Shown here one piece after another: positions 26,802 to 35,438 of a DNA stretch of 64,000 nt (positions are counted from its first letter, which is position 1; each line of letters opens with the position of its first letter). The position numbers and the translations under genes were made by a program. Under the pieces are notes generated by a model. The model worked only from the letters and a program-made list of their open reading frames with translations, was not told the origin of the DNA and did no database searches. Source of the stretch: Gallionella sp. GTDB lineage: Bacteria > Pseudomonadota > Gammaproteobacteria > Burkholderiales > Gallionellaceae. The DNA is taken from NCBI GenBank assembly GCA_030682375.1, contig JAUXOL010000022.1:248001-312000 (forward strand), given 5' to 3'.

Positions 26802-27722
26802 ATGACCCTGACCGATCTGCGCTACATCATCGCCCTCGCCAGCGAGCGGCACTTCGGCCGCGCGGCGGAGAAATGCTTCGTCTCGCAGCCGACGCTGTCC
26901 GTTGCGGTCAAGAAGCTGGAAGACGAGCTGGGCGTCGCGCTGTTCGAGCGCAGCGCAGGCGAGGTGCGCGCCACGCCGGTCGGCGAGCAGATCGTCGCGC
27001 AGGCGCGCATCGCGCTGGCCGAGGTCGACCGCATCAGGACGCTGGCGCAGACCGGCAAGGACCCGCTGACCGGTGAACTGCGGCTCGGCGTGATCTACAC
27101 CATCGGGCCTTATCTGCTGCCCGGACTGGTTCCCCGGCTCCGCTCCGCCGCACCGGCCTTGCAGCTCGTGCTGCAGGAGAACTACACCGAACGCCTGCTG
27201 GAATCGCTGCGCGCCGGGGAACTGGACGTGATCGTGATCGCCCTGCCGTTCGAAGAGACCGGGCTGGTCGCCCTGCCGCTCTACGACGAGGCGTTCCGCG
27301 CGGTCGCGCCCTCCGGCCATCCCTGGCAAGACCTGACCCATATCGATCCGGCCATGTTGCTGGACGAACCCTTGCTGATGCTGGGGCCGGGCAACTGCTT
27401 CCGCGACCAGGTGCTGGACCTGTGCGCCCACGCCTCCACGCAAAACGGCGGCGCTCCGCGCATCCTGGAGGGCAGTTCGCTGGAGACGCTGCGCCTGATG
27501 GTGTCCAACGGCGTCGGCGTCACCGTGATGCCGGCCAGCGCCGCCGACCTGCTGGGCAACGACGCCTCGCTGTGCGTGCGCCCTTTCGTCGAACCCGAAC
27601 CCACGCGCCGCATCGCCCTGGTCTGGCGCAACAGCTACCCGCGCTCCCGCATCATCGACGTGTTGCGCGCCGCGATCCTGAACTGCAGCTTGCCCGGCAC
27701 TTCTCCCGCCTCGCCCCGTTAA
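26802..27722 (+). CDS. oxyR: Peroxide-sensing LysR regulator OxyR
   Basis: A 306-residue LysR-type activator with an N-terminal winged helix (SERHFGRAAEKCFVSQPTLS). The two redox cysteines are at exactly the canonical positions, C199 and C208, in GNCFRDQVLDLC. Peroxide would form the C199-C208 disulfide and switch on target promoters. The presumed target ahpC lies directly downstream with an OxyR box. It is co-directional with ahpCF but separated by 240 bases including a repeat. Confidence 0.93.
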   Translation: MTLTDLRYIIALASERHFGRAAEKCFVSQPTLSVAVKKLEDELGVALFERSAGEVRATPVGEQIVAQARIALAEVDRIRTLAQTGKDPLTGELRLGVIYTIGPYLLPGLVPRLRSAAPALQLVLQENYTERLLESLRAGELDVIVIALPFEETGLVALPLYDEAFRAVAPSGHPWQDLTHIDPAMLLDEPLLMLGPGNCFRDQVLDLCAHASTQNGGAPRILEGSSLETLRLMVSNGVGVTVMPASAADLLGNDASLCVRPFVEPEPTRRIALVWRNSYPRSRIIDVLRAAILNCSLPGTSPASPR

Positions 27723-27841
27723 CGTGAAACTCGCGTAGCGACTCGTTCGCTCCCTCGCCCGCTTGCGGGAGAGGGTTGGGGAGAGGGAACGGGCATGGCA
27801 AGTTTTATCATCAGGGACGGCACTCTTGCCATGCCCGTTAG
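27720..27841. repeat. Interspersed repeat after oxyR
   Basis: Shares about 120 bp with 55645-55763: AACTCGCGTAGCGACTCGTT, then CCCGCTTGCGGGAGAGGGTT, then a facing pair GGGCATGGCAAG / CTTGCCATGCCC (27791-27802 and 27825-27836). The core also occurs inside polA. The perfect 12-bp facing pair could terminate oxyR transcription, although no T-tract follows. Confidence 0.8.
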
Positions 27842-27848
27842 CTCTCCG

Positions 27849-27885
27849 ATAGGCAACGCCTATCGCCCCCATGCCGACAATCAAT
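27849..27885 (+). promoter_or_regulatory. OxyR-binding site before ahpC
   Basis: ATAG-N7-CTAT-N7-ATGC-N7-CAAT fits the four-element OxyR consensus ATAG-N7-CTAT-N7-ATAG-N7-CTAT, perfect in the first half and partial in the second. It abuts a candidate -35 TTGGCT (27885-27890), as expected for an OxyR-activated promoter. Confidence 0.7.
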
Positions 27886-27914
27886 TGGCTCCCGTTGCCC
27901 CGCTTCCCTAGTAT
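27885..27914 (+). promoter_or_regulatory. Candidate sigma-70 promoter of ahpC
   Basis: TTGGCT, an 18-base spacer, then TAGTAT. The -35 is weak and touches the OxyR box, a class of promoter that needs the activator. About 45 bases separate it from the ahpC start. Confidence 0.5.
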
Positions 27915-27962
27915 CCCTTCCGTCGCACCAGTCATTTCAACCCAACCGAAGGAGAATCACCG

Positions 27963-28532
27963 ATGAATACGACTCTGATCAACACCGAAGTGCAACCTTT
28001 CAAGGCCACCGCCTTCCATAACGGCAAGTTCGTCGACGTCACCGAAGCCACTCTCAAGGGCAAGTGGTCGGTGATGTTCTTCTACCCGGCCGACTTCACC
28101 TTCGTCTGTCCGACCGAACTGGGCGATATGGCCGACCTGTACCCCGAGTTCCAGAAGCTGGGTGTCGAGGTCTACGGCGTGTCCACCGACACCCACTTCA
28201 CCCACAAGGCCTGGCACGACACGTCGGAAACCATAGGCAAGATCAAGTACCCGATGATAGGCGACCCGACCGGCGCGATCACCCGCAACTTCGGCGTGAT
28301 GATCGAGGAAGCCGGCCTGGCCGAGCGCGGCACCTTCGTGATGGACCCGGCGGGCAAGATCCAGATCGTCGAGGTCAACGCAGGCGGCGTCGGCCGCGAT
28401 GCGTCCGAGCTGCTGCGCAAGGTCAAGGCCGCGCAATACGTCGCTACCCACCCCGGCGAAGTCTGCCCGGCCAAGTGGAAGGAAGGCGACGCCACGCTGG
28501 CACCGTCGCTGGACCTGGTCGGAAAAATCTAA
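27963..28532 (+). CDS. ahpC: Alkyl hydroperoxide reductase subunit C (peroxiredoxin)
   Basis: A 2-Cys peroxiredoxin that reduces H2O2 and organic peroxides and is recycled by AhpF. The 189-residue protein has the peroxidatic Cys49 in FTFVCPTE and the resolving Cys168 in [10 protein letters not shown], both canonical. A strong Shine-Dalgarno (AAGGAG) precedes the ATG. A GC-rich hairpin separates it from ahpF, probably giving the usual excess of AhpC over AhpF. Confidence 0.97.
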   Translation: MNTTLINTEVQPFKATAFHNGKFVDVTEATLKGKWSVMFFYPADFTFVCPTELGDMADLYPEFQKLGVEVYGVSTDTHFTHKAWHDTSETIGKIKYPMIGDPTGAITRNFGVMIEEAGLAERGTFVMDPAGKIQIVEVNAGGVGRDASELLRKVKAAQYVATHPGEVCPAKWKEGDATLAPSLDLVGKI

Positions 28533-28548
28533 GCCCCCCACCCATCCT

Positions 28549-28567
28549 GCCCCGGCGTTGCCGGGGC
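28549..28567 (+). other. Intercistronic hairpin between ahpC and ahpF
   Basis: GCCCCGGC-GTT-GCCGGGGC is a perfect 8-bp stem with a 3-base loop and no T-tract. It probably stabilises the ahpC message or partly attenuates ahpF. Confidence 0.55.
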
Positions 28568-28637
28568 CGGGATCTCAGCGGCAAGTCAGTCCCATAAAGG
28601 CTGCCTTGCCATTGCGATCCACCCTCAGGAGAAAGCC

Positions 28638-30200
28638 ATGCTCGACACCGCCATCAAGACGCAACTCGCCGCCTACCTCGAAAAGCTGCAGCAGCCCATC
28701 GAGCTGGTCGCCTCGCCGGACGGCAGCGACGCCTCGCGCCAGATGCGCGAACTGCTGGCCGACATCGCCGCGCTCTCGCCCAAGGTAACGGTGCGCGAAG
28801 ACGGCGCCGACGCGCGCAAGCCCTCGTTCTCGGTCGGCCGCCCCGGCGAAACCCCGCGCATCCGTTTTGCCGGCATCCCGATGGGACACGAGTTCACTTC
28901 GCTGATCCTCGCGCTGTTGCAGACCGGCGGCCATCCGCCCAAGGTCGAAGCGGAGCTGATAGCCCAGATCAAGGAGCTCAAGGGATCGTTCAAATTCGAG
29001 ACCTTCATCTCGCTGTCCTGCCACAACTGCCCGGATGTGGTGCAGGCGCTCAACCTGATGGCGGTGCTGAATCCCAGCGTCGAGAGCGTGATGATAGACG
29101 GTGCATTGCACAAGGCAGAGGTCGAGGCTCGCCAGATCATGGCCGTCCCCGTCGTCTACCTGAACGGCGAGGTCTTCGGCCAGGGCCGCATGACCATAGA
29201 AGAGATCGTCGCCAAACTCGATACCGGCGCGGCGACGCGCGCAGCAGAAAAACTGGACGCCAAGGACACATTCGACGTGCTCGTCGTCGGCGGCGGCCCC
29301 GCAGGTAGCGCGGCCGCGATCTACGCGGCGCGCAAGGGCATACGCACCGGCGTGGTCGCCGAACGTTTCGGCGGCCAAGTGCTGGACACCCTCGCCATCG
29401 AGAACTTCATCTCGGTGAAGCACACCGAAGGCCCGCAATTGGCCGTCGCACTGGAACAGCACGTCAAGGAATACGGCGTGGACATCATGAACCTGCAGCG
29501 CGTCGAGGCGCTGATCCCCGGCGAGCATGTGCACGAAGTGAAGCTCGCCAGCGGCGCAACGCTGAAGGCGAAGACGGTGATCCTGTCGACCGGCGCACGC
29601 TGGCGCGAGATGAACGTACCGGGCGAGCAGGAATACAAGGCGAAGGGAGTGTGCTTCTGCCCGCATTGCGACGGCCCGCTGTTCAAGGGCAAGCGCGTCG
29701 CGGTGATAGGCGGCGGCAACTCGGGCGTCGAGGCGGCCATCGACTTGGCCGGCATCGTCAGCCACGTCACGCTGATCGAGTTCGACAGCAAGCTGCGAGC
29801 CGATGCGGTGCTGCAGGACAAGCTGCGCAGCCTGCCCAATGTGAACATCATCGTCAGCGCGCTTTCCACCGAGGTGACCGGCGACGGCCAGAAAGTCACC
29901 GGTCTCGTCTATACCGACCGCACCAGCAACGAAAGCCAGCGCATCGATCTGGAAGGCATATTCGTACAGATCGGCCTGCTGCCTAACACCGACTGGCTCA
30001 AGGGCGCGGTCGAGTTGTCGAAGCATGGCGAGATCGTGGTGGATGCGCGCGGCCAAACCTCGGCGCCCGGCGTGTTCGCTGCGGGCGACTGCACCACCGT
30101 GCCCTACAAGCAGATCATCATCGCGATGGGCGAGGGTGCGAAAGCCAGCTTGTCGGCCTTCGACCACCTGATCCGCAGCTCGGTGCCGGCCGCGAAATAG
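28638..30200 (+). CDS. ahpF: Alkyl hydroperoxide reductase subunit F
   Basis: FAD/NAD(P)H disulfide reductase that reduces AhpC. The 520-residue protein has the AhpF-specific double thioredoxin-fold N-terminus with C128-H-N-C131. The FAD-binding [17 protein letters not shown] follows, then the NADH-binding [15 protein letters not shown] and the second redox pair C341-P-H-C344. All redox centres are present. AAGGAGAAAGCC-type spacing upstream gives a good ribosome site. Confidence 0.96.
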   Translation: MLDTAIKTQLAAYLEKLQQPIELVASPDGSDASRQMRELLADIAALSPKVTVREDGADARKPSFSVGRPGETPRIRFAGIPMGHEFTSLILALLQTGGHPPKVEAELIAQIKELKGSFKFETFISLSCHNCPDVVQALNLMAVLNPSVESVMIDGALHKAEVEARQIMAVPVVYLNGEVFGQGRMTIEEIVAKLDTGAATRAAEKLDAKDTFDVLVVGGGPAGSAAAIYAARKGIRTGVVAERFGGQVLDTLAIENFISVKHTEGPQLAVALEQHVKEYGVDIMNLQRVEALIPGEHVHEVKLASGATLKAKTVILSTGARWREMNVPGEQEYKAKGVCFCPHCDGPLFKGKRVAVIGGGNSGVEAAIDLAGIVSHVTLIEFDSKLRADAVLQDKLRSLPNVNIIVSALSTEVTGDGQKVTGLVYTDRTSNESQRIDLEGIFVQIGLLPNTDWLKGAVELSKHGEIVVDARGQTSAPGVFAAGDCTTVPYKQIIIAMGEGAKASLSAFDHLIRSSVPAAK

Positions 30201-30222
30201 GTCTACGCCGATCTGCCGAAGG

Positions 30223-31947
30223 TCAGGCGTTCAGCTTGTCGAGCAGTTCGCGTATGCGCATTGGATCGTCGGCACGCAGTATCTTCTGCGTCAGCGTCGC
30301 GATCTCCGGCAGGCTGGTGGTCAGCACGCGCTGTTTGACGTTGGGTACCTGCGCCGAGAACATCGAGAACTGGCGCAGGCCCATGCCAAGAAGCAAGCGC
30401 GTATAAGCGAGTTCGCCGGCCATTTCGCCGCACACCGAGATCGGCACGCCGAGCTTGTTGGAAGTGCCGATCACAAGGGACAGCAACTGCAGCACGGCAG
30501 GATGCAGCGGGTCGTACAGGTGCGCGACCTCCTCGTCGGTGCGGTCGATCGCCAGCGTGTACTGGATCAGGTCGTTGGTGCCTATCGACAGGAAGTCGAG
30601 CTTCTTCGCGAAGGTGCTGACGGACAGTGCGGCGGCGGGGATCTCTATCATGCCGCCGATCTTGACCTCGCGGTTGAACGGAATGCCGTCGATTTCCAGG
30701 CTGTACTTGCTCGCCTCGATGAATATCAGCGTCTGGTTCAACTCAGACACGCTGGACAGCATCGGGATCAGTATCTTGATGTTGCCGTAATGCGAGGCGC
30801 GCAGCAGCGCGCGCAGCTGGGTGCGGAACAGCATCGGCTCGGCCAGGCACAGGCGTATCGCGCGCAGCCCCAGCGCCGGATTGTTGGCGACGCGCTCTGC
30901 GCCCTTGATCTGCTTGTCCGCGCCCAGGTCGAAGGTGCGTATTGTCACCGGCTGGCCGTCCATGCCGACGACGGCGGCGCGATAGGCCTCGAACTGCTCG
31001 TCCTCGCCCGGCAGCTCGTCGCGGTTCAGGAACAGGAACTCGCTGCGGAACAGGCCGACGCCGGTCGCGCCGTTCTCCTTCACCTCGTGGATGTCCTCCG
31101 GCTTCTCGATGTTCGAATGCAGCTCGATCGCCTCGCCGTCCAGCGTGTTGGCGCGTGCGGTGCGCAGGCGCTTGAGCTTCTTGCGATCCAGCTCCCACTC
31201 GCTCTGGCGCAGCTTGTATTCGGCGAGGATGGAGCGGCCCGGATTGACGATCAGCACGCCCTGCTCGCCGTCGAGGATCAGCAGGTCGTCCTCGCGGACC
31301 AGCTGGCGCGCGTGATGCAGGCCGACCACGCAAGGCGTGCTGAGGCCGCGCGCGACGATGGCGGTATGCGAGGTCGCGCCGCCGACGTCGGTGACGAACG
31401 CGGCATATTGCTGCGGCTTGAACTGGATCAGGTCGGCCGGACTCAGGTCATGCGCGACCAGGATCGTGTCCACGTCATGACGCGCCGCCGGCAACTGGTG
31501 GCCGGGCTTGCCGACGAGCTGCTTGAGCAGCCGCTCCGCGACCTGCTTCACATCGGTCTGACGTTCGCGCAGGTAAGCGTCCTCGAACTCCTCGAACTGC
31601 GCGACCAGCGTCTCGACCTGCACCTTGAGCGCCCACTCGGCGTTGCAACGCTCGCGCTCTATCATCTCGCGCGGCGCCTTGCTGATCAGCGAGTCGTCGA
31701 GGATCATCTGGTGCAGTTCGAGGAAGGCGTCGAACTCTGCCGCCGCATGGCTGGGACGGTTGCTGCGCAGACTGGAGAATTCGTCGCGCGTGGCCTTCAG
31801 CGCGGCATCGAAGCGCGCCACTTCTTCCGCGACGTACTGTTCCGGCACCCCGTAGTGGGCGACCTCCAGCGAGGTATGCGACACCAGATGCGCATGTCCG
31901 ATCGCGATGCCGCTGGAGACGGCGATACCGTGGAGAGTAAAACCCAT
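30223..31947 (-). CDS. ptsI: PTS enzyme I (phosphoenolpyruvate-protein phosphotransferase)
   Basis: Transfers phosphate from phosphoenolpyruvate to HPr. The 574-residue protein has the active histidine His194 in GGATSHTAIVARG, and the PEP-binding C-terminal barrel with VCGEMAG. No sugar-permease EII gene is present nearby, so the EI-HPr-EIIA set is probably regulatory, as in many Betaproteobacteria. It starts 3 bases after the ptsH stop and is convergent with ahpF. Confidence 0.96.
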   Translation of the reverse strand: MGFTLHGIAVSSGIAIGHAHLVSHTSLEVAHYGVPEQYVAEEVARFDAALKATRDEFSSLRSNRPSHAAAEFDAFLELHQMILDDSLISKAPREMIERERCNAEWALKVQVETLVAQFEEFEDAYLRERQTDVKQVAERLLKQLVGKPGHQLPAARHDVDTILVAHDLSPADLIQFKPQQYAAFVTDVGGATSHTAIVARGLSTPCVVGLHHARQLVREDDLLILDGEQGVLIVNPGRSILAEYKLRQSEWELDRKKLKRLRTARANTLDGEAIELHSNIEKPEDIHEVKENGATGVGLFRSEFLFLNRDELPGEDEQFEAYRAAVVGMDGQPVTIRTFDLGADKQIKGAERVANNPALGLRAIRLCLAEPMLFRTQLRALLRASHYGNIKILIPMLSSVSELNQTLIFIEASKYSLEIDGIPFNREVKIGGMIEIPAAALSVSTFAKKLDFLSIGTNDLIQYTLAIDRTDEEVAHLYDPLHPAVLQLLSLVIGTSNKLGVPISVCGEMAGELAYTRLLLGMGLRQFSMFSAQVPNVKQRVLTTSLPEIATLTQKILRADDPMRIRELLDKLNA

Positions 31948-31950
31948 CGC

Positions 31951-32220
31951 CTATTCACCCTCTCCGAAATAATCGTTGATCAATGCCATCAGTGCCTGCA
32001 TCGCCTCTTCCTCGTCCGGGCCGCTGGTCTCGATGCCTATCGTCGCGCCCTTGGCGGCGGCCAGCATCATCACGCCCATGATGCTCTTGGCGTTGACGCG
32101 GCGGCCGTTGCGCGACAGCATCACTTCACATTTGAAGCTGGAGGCCAGCTGGGTGAGTTTGGCGGAGGCGCGCGCATGCAGGCCGAGCTTGTTGATGATG
32201 AGAACGTCTTGCTGTTGCAT
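31951..32220 (-). CDS. ptsH: HPr phosphocarrier protein
   Basis: An 89-residue phosphocarrier. His15 (LGLHARAS) is the EI-dependent site. Ser46 in NAKSIMG is the position phosphorylated by HPr kinase in organisms that have one. It is located between the EIIA and EI genes with gaps of only a few bases, one operon. Confidence 0.96.
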   Translation of the reverse strand: MQQQDVLIINKLGLHARASAKLTQLASSFKCEVMLSRNGRRVNAKSIMGVMMLAAAKGATIGIETSGPDEEEAMQALMALINDYFGEGE

Positions 32221-32225
32221 ATTAC

Positions 32226-32621
32226 CTATCCGGGTTCATGGTTCATGTGGACGATGCAGTCGCGGCCGCCGCTGATCGCCGCATCGGCAAGCTCGGGCAG
32301 CGTGAGGCCGGTGCGGCCGGTGACGCGCAGCAGCATAGGCAGGTTGACGCCGGCGATGCCGTGCACGCGTTCCATGCGGCAAAGCTGGCGGCCGATGTTG
32401 CTCGGCGTCGCGCCGTACACGTCCGTCAGGATCAGCACACCGCCGCCAGTGTCGAGTTCCTTGATCAGTTCCTCGCCTTCGACCAGCTTATGCTGAGGGT
32501 CGTCCCAGGCCTGCACCGACAAGGACTTCAGGTTATGCGGAACCTCGCCCAGCACATGTTTGACGCAATCGACCAGGCTGTCGCCCAGGCCGTTATGCGT
32601 GACCAGCAATATCCCGACCAC
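32226..32621 (-). CDS. Mannose-family PTS EIIA component
   Basis: A 131-residue EIIA of the mannose/fructose family. Phosphorylatable His9 is in LLVTHNGLGDS, and a Walker-like ILTDVYGATPSNIGRQL region follows. With no partner EIIB/C/D nearby it is likely a regulatory phosphoacceptor. It is the first PTS gene of the operon, following the small membrane protein gene directly. Confidence 0.92.
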   Translation of the reverse strand: MVGILLVTHNGLGDSLVDCVKHVLGEVPHNLKSLSVQAWDDPQHKLVEGEELIKELDTGGGVLILTDVYGATPSNIGRQLCRMERVHGIAGVNLPMLLRVTGRTGLTLPELADAAISGGRDCIVHMNHEPG

Positions 32622-32828
32622 TCAGATCACCCCCATCAAATAGGCCAGCGCCAGCGCAACACACAGCAATACCAGCCATCCGTAGCGGAAGAACCAGCGC
32701 AGCGCGCGGGCCTTCTCGGCGTCCGCCTGCCGCTCTTCGGCGACTATCTTGCCGATCTTGCGCAGGGCATTGGCTCCCGCCGCCCGGCGCACCTTGTGCT
32801 CCACGATTTCCTGCAGCGGTTCGCTCAC
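32622..32828 (-). CDS. Small single-span membrane protein
   Basis: A 68-residue protein starting at GTG, which overlaps the apbE stop (GTGA). It has a charged, helical N-terminal part (SEPLQEIVEHKVRRAAGANA, then KIGKIVAEERQADAEKAR) and one C-terminal membrane helix (WLVLLCVALALAYLMGVI). Not recognised as a named family. Tight coupling to apbE upstream and the PTS genes downstream suggests that it is translated; its role is unknown. Confidence 0.65.
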   Translation of the reverse strand: MSEPLQEIVEHKVRRAAGANALRKIGKIVAEERQADAEKARALRWFFRYGWLVLLCVALALAYLMGVI

Positions 32829-33865
32829 GGCAACACCTCCACCTTTACATTCTTGTCGGCGAATTCTAGCCTTTTCTGCAACGCGGCTGTGAGATGGATG
32901 ACGCCTTGCGCATCCACCAGCATCGCCTCCGGCAATCCCATGCGCTGCGCGGCCGCTCGCCAGCCGTCCTTGCCGGCGACGAACAGCGGCTTGGAGGCCG
33001 CATCGGACAGCAGCCCGGCCTGAGGCCCGCGCGTCAGTATCGTCACCGCCTGCACGCCCTGCACCGGCCAGCCGCTGCGCGGATCGATCAGGTGGCAATA
33101 GCGTTTCCCGTCCAGTTCGAAGTAGCGCTGGTAATCGCCGGAGGTGCCTATCGCCTCGCCGTCGCGCAGCTCCAGCGTCGCCAGCGCGCCGGACTTGCGC
33201 GGATGCTGGATACCGACGCGCCATGACCGGTCGCCGTGCTTGCCCAGCGCCATGACGTTGCCGCCGATATTCACCAGTGCGTTGTGGATGCCCCGCTTGC
33301 GCAGCAGCTCCACAGCGCGGTCCAGCGCGTAGCCCTTGGCATAACCGCCGAGGTCGAGCTTGACTGCACGGTTGCGGCTGCTCACCTTGTCGTTGTCGAA
33401 GACGAGATCACCCATCCGCGGATTCGCCTGCAGCAGCGTGGCGATTTTTCCCGCATCCGGCAGCAGCGGCTTGAATTCGTCCGACTGGAACCCCCATAAC
33501 CCGATCAACCCGCCGATGGACGGGTTGAACAGTCCGCTAGACTTTTCGGAAAGCTGCGCCGAGTCGCGCAGCATCGCGGCCAGCTCCGGCGACACCGCCT
33601 TGGCCTCGCCTTTCGCGAACGCCGCGTTCAACTCGCTCAATTCGCTAGGCTGCCAGGCATGCAACCGGTCGTGCAGCCGCTGGAACTCCCGCAGCACCTC
33701 GCCCACCGCCAAGCGAGCCTGCGCCTCGTCCTCGCCATAGATGCTGACATCCACCAGCGTGCCGAACACATAACCCTGCTCGTGATACAGCGGCTCCTTG
33801 CCGCAGGCGGACAACAAGACAAACACCGATAAGATAAAAAATCGCCGCGCCCAGAACATTGTCAT
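32825..33865 (-). CDS. apbE: ApbE flavin transferase (lipoprotein)
   Basis: Attaches FMN from FAD to Thr or Ser of target redox proteins at the membrane. The protein is about 346 residues from the ATG at 33865 (MTMFWARRFFIL), with a lipoprotein signal ending LLSAC. ApbE motifs include KLDLGGYAKGYALD, VNIGGNVMALG, and the metal/FAD region GTSGDYQRYFELDGKRYCHL. The start lies inside an interspersed repeat (33861-33983), so the natural upstream sequence has been replaced and no Shine-Dalgarno is visible; 33859 is an alternative. A frame to 34015 exists but begins in gshA and translates the repeat. No target flavoprotein (Nqr/Rnf) is nearby. Confidence 0.85.
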   Translation of the reverse strand: MTMFWARRFFILSVFVLLSACGKEPLYHEQGYVFGTLVDVSIYGEDEAQARLAVGEVLREFQRLHDRLHAWQPSELSELNAAFAKGEAKAVSPELAAMLRDSAQLSEKSSGLFNPSIGGLIGLWGFQSDEFKPLLPDAGKIATLLQANPRMGDLVFDNDKVSSRNRAVKLDLGGYAKGYALDRAVELLRKRGIHNALVNIGGNVMALGKHGDRSWRVGIQHPRKSGALATLELRDGEAIGTSGDYQRYFELDGKRYCHLIDPRSGWPVQGVQAVTILTRGPQAGLLSDAASKPLFVAGKDGWRAAAQRMGLPEAMLVDAQGVIHLTAALQKRLEFADKNVKVEVLP

Positions 33866-33983
33866 TCCGGCGCAGGCCGGAATCCAGTCATTCTGACAAC
33901 CTGCATAGCAGACAAAACCAGAATGTTGTCCCGCTGCGCGGGGGATGTTTGATTCGCTGGATTCCGGCCTGCGCCGGAATGAC
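33861..33983. repeat. 123-bp MITE-like element between gshA and apbE
   Basis: A perfect 27-bp terminal inverted repeat: it starts GTCATTCCGGCGCAGG (33861-33887), and the mirror copy ends CCTGCGCCGGAATGAC (33957-33983). About 69 bases lie between, with a CCCGCTGCGCGGG hairpin. A related single unit lies at 3075-3102. Its inner end supplies the apbE start codon. Confidence 0.85.
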
Positions 33984-34011
33984 GGGAAGAGGTGTCCCAT
34001 AAAGGCCGCCG

Positions 34012-35283
34012 TCACTCAGTCGGCTCCTCCAGCTCCAGCGACGCCGCCAGCAGCGCGAGGCGCGCGACGACGCCGTAGGCATAGAAGCGGTTGGGGGTGT
34101 CGTCCGGCTCGCAGTCCGGGTTGGGCAGCGTGCAGCAGGACTCGAATGCCAGCGGCTCGAAGCTCATGCCGGGGGCGTTGAGGTTCTCGTCCACGCCGCG
34201 ACCGGTGTGCACGCGGTAAAAGCCGCCGACGACATAGTGGTCGATCATGTAGATGACCGGCTCGGCCACCGCGTCGTTGATGTTCTCGAAGGTGTACACG
34301 CCTTCCTGTATCAACACGTCGTGCACCTGCAGGCCTTCCTTGACCACCGCCATCTTGTTGCGCTGCTTGCGGTTCAGGCCGGTGATCTCGGCGGCGTCCT
34401 TGACCGTCATGATGCCCATGCCGTAGGTGCCGGCGTCGGCCTTGACGATGACGAAAGGGTCGCTCTTCACGCCGTATTCCGCATACTTCGCGCGCATCTT
34501 CGTCAGGATGTCGTCCACCTGGGCTGCCAGGCATTCCTCGCCGATGCGCTCCTGGAAATTGATCTGATTGCAGGTGGAGAAGTAGGGATTGACCAGCCAG
34601 GGGTCGATGCCGAGCAGCTGCGCGAAGTCGTTGGCGACGCGGTCGTAGGCGGCGAAGTGATTGGACTTGCGGCGCGCATACCAGCCCGCCGCCAGCGGCG
34701 GGAACACCGCCTGTTCGAGATTCTGCAAAATGTCCGGCACGCCGGCGGACAGGTCGTTGTTCAGCAGCACTACGCAAGGATCGAAACCCTCCACGCCGAT
34801 GCGGTTGCCGTTGCGCTTCAGCGGTTCCAGCGTCAGCTTCGCGCCGTTGGGCAATGCGATGTCTGTGGCCGATTCGATCTCCGGCAGCAGGCTGCCGACG
34901 CGCACGCGCATTCCGGCCTGTTTGAGGATGGTGACGATCTTCGCGACGTTCTGCAGGTAGAACAGGTTGCGCGTGTGGTTCTCCGGGATCAGCAGCACGC
35001 CGCGCGCCTCCGGACATATCTTTTCGACCGCGGACTGCATCGCCTGCACGCACAGCGGCAGGAAGTCCGGATTGAGGTTGTTGAAGCCGCCGGGGAACAG
35101 GTTGGTGTCGACGGGCGCGAGCTTGAAGCCGCTGTTGCGCAGGTCCACCGACGCATAGAACGGCGGCGTATGCTCCAGCCACTGGGTGCGCAGCCAGTGT
35201 TCGATGGTCGGCTGAGCATCGAGGAAGCGCCGCTCCAGGTCGAGCAGCGGGCCGGTCAGGGCGGTCGTGAGATGAGGGACCAT
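34012..35283 (-). CDS. gshA: Glutamate-cysteine ligase, ferrooxidans/ATP-grasp type
   Basis: Makes gamma-glutamylcysteine, the first step of glutathione synthesis. The 423-residue protein belongs to the GshA type first defined in Acidithiobacillus and common in Betaproteobacteria (TIGR02049), not the enteric GshA. Typical stretches are VDTNLFPGGFNNLNPDFLPL, FVIVKADAGTYGMGIMTVKD and VIYMIDHYVVGGFYRVHTGR. The gene may be the first of the minus-strand run into apbE and the PTS genes, though a repeat element interrupts the spacing. No gshB is visible. Confidence 0.9.
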   Translation of the reverse strand: MVPHLTTALTGPLLDLERRFLDAQPTIEHWLRTQWLEHTPPFYASVDLRNSGFKLAPVDTNLFPGGFNNLNPDFLPLCVQAMQSAVEKICPEARGVLLIPENHTRNLFYLQNVAKIVTILKQAGMRVRVGSLLPEIESATDIALPNGAKLTLEPLKRNGNRIGVEGFDPCVVLLNNDLSAGVPDILQNLEQAVFPPLAAGWYARRKSNHFAAYDRVANDFAQLLGIDPWLVNPYFSTCNQINFQERIGEECLAAQVDDILTKMRAKYAEYGVKSDPFVIVKADAGTYGMGIMTVKDAAEITGLNRKQRNKMAVVKEGLQVHDVLIQEGVYTFENINDAVAEPVIYMIDHYVVGGFYRVHTGRGVDENLNAPGMSFEPLAFESCCTLPNPDCEPDDTPNRFYAYGVVARLALLAASLELEEPTE

Positions 35284-35438
35284 GGCATTTGACGAATAAT
35301 TGACCGGTGCATTCTAGCCGATAGCGCCTGCGTCCGGGTTCGGCGATGGGGCGGTCGGTGGTAGAATGCGTCCCTTCAATTTTTCGGGACACTTGCCGGA
35401 TCGCCGTTGCGGTTCTGCACTGTTCGCAAGGCAATATC

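Noticed and set aside
33866-34015. Longer apbE start overlapping gshA
   Set aside because: The extra residues are translated from the inverted-repeat element and precede a lipoprotein signal that must be N-terminal.
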